DNA of 64,000 nt from Nocardioides luteus. Lineage in GTDB: Bacteria > Actinomycetota > Actinomycetes > Propionibacteriales > Nocardioidaceae. Both the position numbers and the translations under genes were made by a program. Below are positions 58,069-64,000 of this stretch, piece by piece. A model generated the notes under the pieces. That model was not told the origin of the DNA. It worked only from the letters and a program-made list of their open reading frames with translations, and made no database searches. Within the stretch, counting starts at the first letter, position 1, and each line of letters begins with the position of its first letter. The stretch spans positions 62,001 to 126,000 of the forward strand of contig NZ_JZDQ02000007.1 in the NCBI RefSeq assembly GCF_000960475.2, read 5' to 3'.

Positions 58069-58082
58069 ATCACGCTGGAGGT

Positions 58083-59357
58083 ATGACCACACTCGCGCAG
58101 CAGGGCATCCAACCCGCCGGTTTCCCGACCCGTTTCCGTGAAGGCGAGGCGCGTGGGCGCCGTCTCGGCCGGCCGTTGCGCCTCCTGGGGCGCATCGACG
58201 AGGTCGACGAGGAGCTGATGGAGCGGATCGGGCGGGCGTTCGGCGAGCGGGACGAGGCCGGCGCACGGCTGGCGGAGGCGATCCGGATGCGAGCCGGAGC
58301 GCCGGGCAAGGTCACGATGGGCCAGCTGCGTACGGCTCTCGAGCACGGCGTCGCGGCGGTGGAGTCGCCGCCGCCGGCGCTCGCTGAGTTCTTCGCCCAG
58401 GTCGAGGCCACTCCGGACTGGGTCGACTGGGGCCTGGTCGACGAGGGCGGCCGCGTGTTCGCACGACTGGGGCAGAACGCGGCCGACGTGCTCCTGCAGC
58501 TCTCGCTGATCAGCGGCTACCGGTTCGGCGGCCCGCCCGACCTGCTCGTGGCCACCGGCGGTCTGACCGGCAGCACCACCCGGCGGCGCCTGGGCGAGAC
58601 CCAGCACTGGGCGGTGAGCCTGCGCCGGCCGGGCGCGCTCCGGCCACCGGGCTCGGGCTCGGGCTCGGATTCGAGCTCGGGGGAGGCGTGGCGGCTCACC
58701 GTCCACGTACGGGCCATGCATGCGCTGGTGAACGCCGGGTTCGAGCAGCGATGGGACGCCGGCAGGTGGGGGCTGCCGATCAACCAAGCCGACCAGGCAG
58801 CCACGCTGGGCCTGTTCGACGGCGTACTCATCATCGGGTGCCGGGCGCTGGGTGTGCCGATCTCCCGGCAGGACGCCCGGGCGCTGATGCATCTGTGGAA
58901 GTACGTCGGCTGGCTGATGGGTGTCGACGAGGACTTCCTCGTCGACGACGAGTGGGAGCGGCACCGGATCAACTACCACGTGCTGCTCGCCCAGGCGGCG
59001 ATCTCCGAGGCCGGTCCACAGCTCGCGCAGGCGGCGGTCCGGGTCCAGCGCGAGCGCCGGTATCCGGGCTGGCCGAGCCGTCTGCAGCGGGTGCGTGGCT
59101 GGTACGAGACCGAGCGGCTGCTCTCGATGCTGACCGTCTTCCTCGGGGTCAGGTCGATGCGCGAGCTCGGTCTGCCGACGAGGCCGCCGTGGGCGCACGC
59201 GTACGTGGTGCCGCTGAACGTGGTCAGGTATCGGGTCCTCGGCAGGACTGCGAAGGGCCGGGATCGCCTGGAGAGGCGTGGCCGGCGACAGGCAGATGCG
59301 CTGCTGGCCGGCTACTTCGGCGGTGAGCGCGCCTCGGTCGGGAACCTCCCGGAGTGA
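58083..59357 (+). CDS. MpaB/DUF2236-family oxygenase-like protein
   Basis: This 424-residue protein belongs to the DUF2236/MpaB group, heme-binding relatives of latex-clearing protein. Recognisable blocks are GPPDLLVATGGLTGSTTRRR, VRAMHALVNAGFEQRW (His candidate), INQADQAATLGLFDGVLI and HLWKYVGWLMGVDEDFLVDD. A Ser/Gly-rich linker (GSGSGSDSSSG) interrupts the middle. Reaction unknown; relatives cleave polyisoprene or modify peptides. I start at ATG 58083 after TGGAGG. Confidence 0.8.
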   Translation: MTTLAQQGIQPAGFPTRFREGEARGRRLGRPLRLLGRIDEVDEELMERIGRAFGERDEAGARLAEAIRMRAGAPGKVTMGQLRTALEHGVAAVESPPPALAEFFAQVEATPDWVDWGLVDEGGRVFARLGQNAADVLLQLSLISGYRFGGPPDLLVATGGLTGSTTRRRLGETQHWAVSLRRPGALRPPGSGSGSDSSSGEAWRLTVHVRAMHALVNAGFEQRWDAGRWGLPINQADQAATLGLFDGVLIIGCRALGVPISRQDARALMHLWKYVGWLMGVDEDFLVDDEWERHRINYHVLLAQAAISEAGPQLAQAAVRVQRERRYPGWPSRLQRVRGWYETERLLSMLTVFLGVRSMRELGLPTRPPWAHAYVVPLNVVRYRVLGRTAKGRDRLERRGRRQADALLAGYFGGERASVGNLPE

Positions 59358-59361
59358 GCGG

Positions 59362-59937
59362 TCAGTCCTTACCGGGAGGAGTCAGGGCGGACTGCACCGT
59401 GTCGTCGATCAGCGCGGCCGCGTCGGTCGCCTTGATCTCGCCGCGGTAGACGGCGCCGGAGGCGGCGTGGAGGACGCTCTGGAGCAGGGTGAGCTGCCAC
59501 TGGAGCGGCTGGTCGTCGCGGAAGCTGCCGTCGCGGCGACCGCGCTCCATCAGCGGCTTCCAGCGGTCCATCAGCCCGAGGTGAACCGCCTGGAACTGCT
59601 CGTGGGGCATGCTCTGCTCGGCCGCGACGATCAGGGCACCGTACTGCTGGGTCAGCCGCCACGACGCCTCGAGGAGGTTGCTGAGCGCGGTGCGCGGATC
59701 GCCGTCGAGGTCGACCGCAGCGAGCGCCTCGTCGGTCTGCTGGATGGCGCGCTCGACGACCTGGGTGACGAGCGTCGAGCGGGACTCGAAGTGGCCGTAG
59801 AGGGTGACCCGGCCGACGCCGGCCGCCTTCGCGATCTCGGCGACGCTGACGTCGGGATCACGGGCGAGGCAGGCCGTCGCCGCATCCATGATCGACTCGA
59901 TGTTCTTGCGCGCATCGGCACGCTTTGCGGTCGTCAC
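59362..59937 (-). CDS. TetR-family transcriptional regulator
   Basis: This 191-residue TetR protein has an N-terminal DNA-binding domain (IMDAATACLARDPDVSVAEIAKAAGVGRVTLYGHFESRSTL) and a helical ligand domain with the SETI/TetR_C-like arrangement. The GTG at 59937 has GGGAGGTT upstream. It follows the MFS and membrane protein genes on the same strand (28-base gap), so it likely is the last gene of that operon and the repressor of the pump. Confidence 0.87.
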   Translation of the reverse strand: MTTAKRADARKNIESIMDAATACLARDPDVSVAEIAKAAGVGRVTLYGHFESRSTLVTQVVERAIQQTDEALAAVDLDGDPRTALSNLLEASWRLTQQYGALIVAAEQSMPHEQFQAVHLGLMDRWKPLMERGRRDGSFRDDQPLQWQLTLLQSVLHAASGAVYRGEIKATDAAALIDDTVQSALTPPGKD

Positions 59938-59965
59938 GGCCGGAACCTCCCACGAGATGGTGACC

Positions 59966-60430
59966 TCAGGATATCGGTCGAGCCTCGCCGTCCTCCGCGC
60001 ACACCGCCTGGGCGTGGTGAGCGTGGGAGACGGCGTATTCACCGGGGCGGGCGAGCATCGCGGCGAGCATGAGGACCAGCATGAGCACGTGGCCGAGCAG
60101 CATCAGGCCGTCGGCATCGATGGCCCCGAGCCACAGGAGCGGGAACAGGACGACGAAGCCTGCGTACATCGCGGCTGACATCTCCACGACCGGCCGCCAG
60201 CCGTGTCCGCGGAAGCGCATCCAGGCGGCCATCGGGATGACCATCGTGGTGGCCATGACGAGCGACTCGACGTCGGTGCGGTGCGCCCAGGCGTCCGTGG
60301 GCAGGCCGGCGGTGGCGAGCATCCAGAGCGGGTAGAGCAGCATCATCCCGACGACCATCGCGACGATCATCTGGAGGTAGTGGAGCGCGAACGTCCGCGC
60401 GCGGGATCTGGGGCGGTGGGTGGTGGTCAT
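59966..60430 (-). CDS. Four-helix membrane protein of unknown function
   Basis: This 154-residue protein has about four transmembrane helices (LQMIVAMVVGMMLLYPLWML; VMATTMVIPMAAWMRF; MSAAMYAGFVVLFPLLWLG; LMLLGHVLMLVLMLAAML), unusually rich in Met. A short His-containing tail follows (SHAHHAQAV). The ATG at 60430 overlaps the MFS stop (ATGA). It is translationally coupled to the pump, which suggests an accessory role, but no function is known. Confidence 0.72.
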   Translation of the reverse strand: MTTTHRPRSRARTFALHYLQMIVAMVVGMMLLYPLWMLATAGLPTDAWAHRTDVESLVMATTMVIPMAAWMRFRGHGWRPVVEMSAAMYAGFVVLFPLLWLGAIDADGLMLLGHVLMLVLMLAAMLARPGEYAVSHAHHAQAVCAEDGEARPIS

Positions 60431-61836
60431 GACGCGGTCTCCTGGTAGGTGGTGGGGGAGGCGGTGCGGCCCGGGATGAGTGCCCCGGCGAGGACGGCGG
60501 CGAGCGCGGCGATGACGGCGGCGACCAGATAGGCCCTCTCGAAGCCGGCCGTGCTTCCGTCGACGAGGCTGGCCGCGGCGACTCCGGACATCACCGCGGC
60601 GCCGAGGGAGGCACCGAGCTCGTGGAAGGTGCTCAGGATGCCGGAGGCGACGCCGGCGAGATGGGGTTCGACCTGGCTCAACGCTGTGGCCGCCGCGACC
60701 ACGAAGAGGACACCGAGGCCGGCCGAGCCGACGCTGACCGCGACCACGGTGGTCGGCGTGGTCATGCTGATCGCGGGTACGACCAGCCCGGCCCCGGCGA
60801 TGAGGAGCCCGGCCATGCCGAGGGTGCGTGCGCCGAGGCGGCCGACGAGCCGGCCGGCCAGCTGCGCGCCGACCATGGTCGCGGCCGCGACGGGCAAAAA
60901 CAGCAGTCCGGTCGTGAGTGGACCGTGCCCGGCCACGCCCTGCAGATAGAACGTCCCGAGGAAGAACACCGCGACCATCAGCCCGGTCGCCACGAACAGC
61001 ACGAACGTGCCGGACAGCACCGGTCGCCGGGTGACCAGTGCCGGGTCGATCAGCGGGTGTCGCGTACGCCGCAACCATCCGGCCAGGAGGGCGTAGCCGA
61101 GGATCCCGGCGACGAGGAGCGCGGCCGTGCCGGGCGAGGTCCAGCCGCCGTCGCCGGCCTCGATGAAGCCGAGGATCAGCAGCCCCGTGGAGGCGGTGAC
61201 GATCAGCGCGCCGACGAGGTCGAGGCGTACGTCGCCTCCCCAGGTGGGCAGCGCGGGGAGCTGCCGGGCGAGCAAGGTCGCCACGACGACGCCGACGGGA
61301 ACGTTGATCAGGAAGACCCACTCCCAGCCCGGCCCTGCGGTCAGCGCGCCGCCGAGAAGCACGCCGATGGCCGCCCCGCCGGCGCCGAGTGCCGACCAGA
61401 TCCCGAGCGCGCGGTTGCGCTCCTCGCCGTCGAAGAGCCGGACCACGATCGACAGCGCCGCGGGGGAGAGCATGGCGGCCCCGATCCCTTGCGCGATCCG
61501 CCCGCCGATCGCCAGCTCGGCGCTGGTGGCGAGACCGGTGGCCAAGGAGGCGAGGGTGAAGGTGGAGAGTCCTGCGAGCACGACCGGTTTGGGGCCGAAC
61601 AGGTCGGCGGACCGGCCGCCGAGCAGCATCAACCCACCGAACGCGAGCGTGTACGCGCTCACCACCCAGGTCAGCGCGTCTCGCCCCAGACCGAGGTCGG
61701 CACCCATGTGCGGCAGCGCGATCGCCACCACGGTGACGTCCAGGATGAGCATGAACTGCGCCAGCCCGAGGAGTCCGAGCAGGCGCCATCGGCGCGGATC
61801 GGCTGATCGGGCGGTGGCTTCGTCGGTGGTGGTCAT
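60427..61836 (-). CDS. MFS drug-efflux transporter, DHA2 (14-helix) family
   Basis: This 469-residue exporter begins LLGLAQFMLILDVTVVAIALP, the family's helix-1 motif with LDxTVVxxALP. It has WVVSAYTLAFGGLMLLGGRSADLFG, GAGGAAIGVLLGGALT (motif C type) and 14 predicted helices. DHA2 pumps export drugs or dyes with proton exchange; the substrate is unknown. The ATG follows AGGAGGGCCC. A 47-bp inverted repeat upstream is the likely TetR operator. Operon: MFS, membrane protein, tetR. Confidence 0.9.
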   Translation of the reverse strand: MTTTDEATARSADPRRWRLLGLLGLAQFMLILDVTVVAIALPHMGADLGLGRDALTWVVSAYTLAFGGLMLLGGRSADLFGPKPVVLAGLSTFTLASLATGLATSAELAIGGRIAQGIGAAMLSPAALSIVVRLFDGEERNRALGIWSALGAGGAAIGVLLGGALTAGPGWEWVFLINVPVGVVVATLLARQLPALPTWGGDVRLDLVGALIVTASTGLLILGFIEAGDGGWTSPGTAALLVAGILGYALLAGWLRRTRHPLIDPALVTRRPVLSGTFVLFVATGLMVAVFFLGTFYLQGVAGHGPLTTGLLFLPVAAATMVGAQLAGRLVGRLGARTLGMAGLLIAGAGLVVPAISMTTPTTVVAVSVGSAGLGVLFVVAAATALSQVEPHLAGVASGILSTFHELGASLGAAVMSGVAAASLVDGSTAGFERAYLVAAVIAALAAVLAGALIPGRTASPTTYQETAS

Positions 61837-61857
61837 GGGCCCTCCTGAATGGCGCAA

Positions 61858-61904
61858 GTCGTACATCGGTGTTCATGATATTAACTCGAACACCGATGTA
61901 CGAC
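61858..61904. promoter_or_regulatory. 47-bp inverted repeat (17-bp perfect arms) upstream of the MFS operon
   Basis: GTCGTACATCGGTGTTC (61858-61874) and its exact reverse complement (61888-61904) flank a 13-base AT-rich spacer. It starts 21 bases before the MFS ATG, within the promoter. Each arm has TACATCGGTGT, like TetR-family operators. A dimer-of-dimers TetR site is the best explanation; the tetR gene at 59362-59937 is the likely reader. Confidence 0.68.
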
Positions 61905-61992
61905 AACGGAGTTTCGCCGGAGGGTGGCTCTTGCACGGTCTCGACGCGGGATCCATGGTGGGTAGAGCGACCATCGAGAGAAGGGGCAGGGC

Positions 61993-62205
61993 ATGTCTTC
62001 ACACACCTACCGCGTCACCGAGATCGTCGGCACCTCCGACGAGGGACTCGAGCAGGCGATCCGCAACGGCGTCGGCCGGGCGTCCAAGACGCTGCGGCAC
62101 CTGGACTGGTTCGAGGTCACCCAGATCCGCGGTCACGTCGACGACGACGGCATCCAGCACTTCCAGGTCGGGCTGAAGGTCGGTTTCCGGATGGAGGACG
62201 AGTAA
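61993..62205 (+). CDS. Dodecin
   Basis: This 70-residue flavin-storage protein matches dodecin: HTYRVTEIVGTSDEGLEQAI, TLRHLDWFEVTQIRGHV (aromatic Trp at the flavin site), and HFQVGLKVGFRMED at the end. Dodecins form hollow 12-mers that bind FMN, riboflavin or lumichrome. The ATG follows GAGAAGGGGCAGG. It is separated from the MFS operon by the 47-bp repeat and runs in the opposite direction. Confidence 0.9.
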   Translation: MSSHTYRVTEIVGTSDEGLEQAIRNGVGRASKTLRHLDWFEVTQIRGHVDDDGIQHFQVGLKVGFRMEDE

Positions 62206-62208
62206 CCG

Positions 62209-63048
62209 CTAGGTCCGACGTCTTCTCGGCATCAACGAGGGCCAGGCTGCGTGGTCGATGCCGAGCCACGGCTCCGCGGCGACCCCGAGGGGCGTGGTGC
62301 CCACGATCGAACGCACCTCGCGGTTGAGGTGCGGCTGATCGGAGTAACCCGCGCGCGCCGCCGCCTCGGCGGGCGGGGTGCCGATGGCGAGGAGTCGGGC
62401 AGCGTGGTCGAAACGTACGAGTCGAGCGGCGTGCTTGGGGGAGAGGCCGACCTGGGCGCGGAAACGAGACCACAGCCGTTGCCGGGACCAGCCGGTCTCG
62501 GCTGCGAGGGTGCCGACGTCGGCCCGGCCGTGGCGGAGGTGGGTCTGCTGCCAGACGTACGCGACCTCGCGGTCGACCCTCCGCCGACCCTCGAGGCGAC
62601 GGCCGAGGAACGTGGTGGTCAGCGCGAACCGCTCCGGCCACGACGCGGTGCTCCGCAGGCTGTCGACGAGGCGTCTCGCGCGCGGCCCCAGAACGTCGTC
62701 GAGGCCGGCGAAGGTGCCGCTGAGGCCGGCGGTGTCGAGGAGCTCGGCGGCGAGGACCGGCGAGAGACGTACCTGGAGACACTCGCCGGCGCTCGCGCCT
62801 CGCAGGGTCACCCTGTTGGGCAGCAGGCCGATCGCGACGGCGCCCGGGATGCGTACGCCGTCGCCGTCATCGACCGCCAAGCCGTGGTCGCTGAGGTCGA
62901 AGAGCAGGGTGACGGCCGGGTGGGCGACCATCGCGATCGCCGCCGGATCGGTCCCGCGATAGCGGAACCCGGCCATCTGGACGCCGCGGATCCGCGCGGC
63001 GCCGACCGAACCCTGGGGGACGGCGACATCCACCTGGGACCAGTCCAT
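62209..63048 (-). CDS. AraC-family transcriptional regulator
   Basis: This 279-residue protein has an N-terminal cupin-like sensing region (AIAMVAHPAVTLLFDLSDHG) and a C-terminal AraC helix-turn-helix pair (VGTLAAETGWSRQRLWSRFRAQVGLSPKHAARLVRFDHAARLL; AAARAGYSDQPHLNREVRSIVG). It starts at ATG 63048 and is divergent from the hydrolase at 63121, which it may control. Confidence 0.88.
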   Translation of the reverse strand: MDWSQVDVAVPQGSVGAARIRGVQMAGFRYRGTDPAAIAMVAHPAVTLLFDLSDHGLAVDDGDGVRIPGAVAIGLLPNRVTLRGASAGECLQVRLSPVLAAELLDTAGLSGTFAGLDDVLGPRARRLVDSLRSTASWPERFALTTTFLGRRLEGRRRVDREVAYVWQQTHLRHGRADVGTLAAETGWSRQRLWSRFRAQVGLSPKHAARLVRFDHAARLLAIGTPPAEAAARAGYSDQPHLNREVRSIVGTTPLGVAAEPWLGIDHAAWPSLMPRRRRT

Positions 63049-63120
63049 GGCTTCAGGGTAGGCCCGCGGCGCAAGGATGACATTCGTCCAAGACGACGCC
63101 GGTGGTGGCGGGCGATCGTG

Positions 63121-63927
63121 ATGGGTATGACTTCCTACGAACGGCCGACCGCCCAAGGTCTTCACCTGGTTCAGGACGGCGCGAAGACCGCGCCGCCCGT
63201 GCTACTCATCCATGGCTCCGGAGCTGCCGGGTCGACCTGGGAGCCGATGGTTCCTGGGCTCGCCGATCGGTTCCGGGTGCTCCGGGTCGATCTTCCGGGC
63301 TGCGGCAGGTCGAGCGCACCGGCGACCTACGCCGTGCCCGACCAGGCCGACCGCGTCGCTGCGGTGCTCGACGAGCTGGGGCTCGAGGGCGTGGCGGTGG
63401 TCGGCCACTCGAGCGGAGGGTACGTCGCCACCGCGCTGGCCGAGCGGCGTCCGGAGCTGGTCGGGCCGCTGGCTCTGATCAGCACCGGGCCGAGCATGGA
63501 GGCATTGCTGCCCCAGCCGGCGGTGGTCAAGCTGCTGAGCGGGGCCGCGGTCGGGGCGCTGGTGTGGCCGCTGCGCACCGACGCGATGATCCGGAAGGGG
63601 ATCGCCGCCATGGCCGCACGACCGGTGGCGATCAGCGACGAGGTGATCGACGACCTGAGGCGGACGTCGTTCACGGCGTTCCGGGCGATCATGCGGGAGA
63701 ACAGTGACTACATCGCCGAGCTGAGCATCCCGCAGCGGCTGGCCAGGCTGGGCCGGCGGCCACTGGTGATCTTCGGCGACGCCGACCCGCGGTGGGACCC
63801 GGAGTCGGCGCACGACTACGACGTCGTGCCCGGGTCACGAGTGGCCTACCTCGCCGGCGTCGGGCACGTCGCCATGCTGGAAGCGCCGGCCGAGGCGACC
63901 CGGCTGTTGCTCGACTTCCTCGGCTGA
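63121..63927 (+). CDS. Alpha/beta-fold hydrolase
   Basis: This 268-residue serine hydrolase has LLIHGSGAAGSTWEPM, the nucleophile elbow GHSSGGYVA, an acid in FGDADPRWD and the catalytic His in AGVGHVAML. It is a general alpha/beta hydrolase; the substrate is not predictable. Starts at 63118 (GTG), 63121 and 63127 (ATG) are all possible; no strong ribosome site distinguishes them. It is divergent from the AraC regulator. Confidence 0.85.
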   Translation: MGMTSYERPTAQGLHLVQDGAKTAPPVLLIHGSGAAGSTWEPMVPGLADRFRVLRVDLPGCGRSSAPATYAVPDQADRVAAVLDELGLEGVAVVGHSSGGYVATALAERRPELVGPLALISTGPSMEALLPQPAVVKLLSGAAVGALVWPLRTDAMIRKGIAAMAARPVAISDEVIDDLRRTSFTAFRAIMRENSDYIAELSIPQRLARLGRRPLVIFGDADPRWDPESAHDYDVVPGSRVAYLAGVGHVAMLEAPAEATRLLLDFLG

Positions 63928-63937
63928 GTCGCGCTGC

Positions 63938-64000
63938 TCAGGGGCTGTCGCGCGGAAGGACGCCTGGTCCCTCACGGAGCTCGAAGACGAGCTGCGTCTC
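63938..64000 (-). CDS. Possible C-terminal end of a leftward gene
   Basis: Reading leftward from the right edge gives an open frame of 20 codons ending in TGA at 63940-63938 (ETQLVFELREGPGVLPRDSP). It starts 11 bases after the hydrolase stop, a normal convergent spacing. Too little is visible to name the product, and an unrelated open frame of this length is easily found by chance. Confidence 0.3.
   Translation of the reverse strand, partial: ETQLVFELREGPGVLPRDSP

Noticed and set aside
58650..58685. GGGCTC-type tandem repeats
   Set aside because: Coding low-complexity: they encode the Gly/Ser linker of the MpaB-like protein.

Overview
The window is very GC-rich DNA with dense coding, frequent GTG starts, 4-base ATGA/GTGA gene overlaps and AGGAGG-type ribosome sites. 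This suggests an actinobacterium of the Nocardioides/Propionibacteriales kind; the genus is inferred from gene content and style, not proven. I saw no rRNA, tRNA, CRISPR array, transposase or phage gene. Every gap between genes is under about 250 bases.

Positions 1-46630 look like one large hypoxia/dormancy island of the type controlled by DevR/DosR in Mycobacterium. In order it holds: the arginine deiminase operon (arcA end, arcB, arcC); two P2-type cation ATPases; a five-gene operon (Usp, GNAT-acyl-CoA ligase fusion, alcohol dehydrogenase, APH/P-loop kinase, alcohol dehydrogenase); a copper block (P1B ATPase, multicopper oxidase); a DUF2157 membrane protein; pfkB divergent from hsp20 and a DUF1876-Usp-Usp fusion; a flavodoxin and an Acg-type nitroreductase; a DUF4389 membrane protein; the two-component pair devR/dosR and devS/dosS, with the heme-ligand histidine conserved; a SulP transporter; further Usp proteins, a DoxX-like protein, PEP synthase, a second frameshifted GNAT/acyl-CoA ligase, and a flavin-reductase-like PNPOx protein. 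In all, eight genes carry tandem Usp domains.

The regulatory signal that unifies the island is a 12-bp palindrome, GGACCWWGGTCC, found in front of most of its transcription units. In several promoters a TANNNT-like hexamer lies exactly 47-48 bp after it, and a weaker second box lies 21-22 bp downstream. DevR encoded here keeps the DNA-contacting residues of DosR, so it is the obvious reader of this box. The gene set makes sense for survival without oxygen: ATP from arginine and acyl-CoA, redox balancing by alcohol dehydrogenases, PEP recycling, ion and copper homeostasis, chaperones and Usp proteins.

Positions 46588-64000 are more ordinary. They hold an alkane hydroxylase operon (AlkB fused to rubredoxin, ferredoxin, FAD reductase) with a PucR-type regulator, then a run of small regulator/enzyme modules (TetR, MarR, ArsR-SRPBCC, AraC, each beside a reductase, VOC protein, hydrolase or MFS pump), a dodecin and an MpaB-like oxygenase. 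Several of these modules carry clear operator palindromes, which are listed separately.
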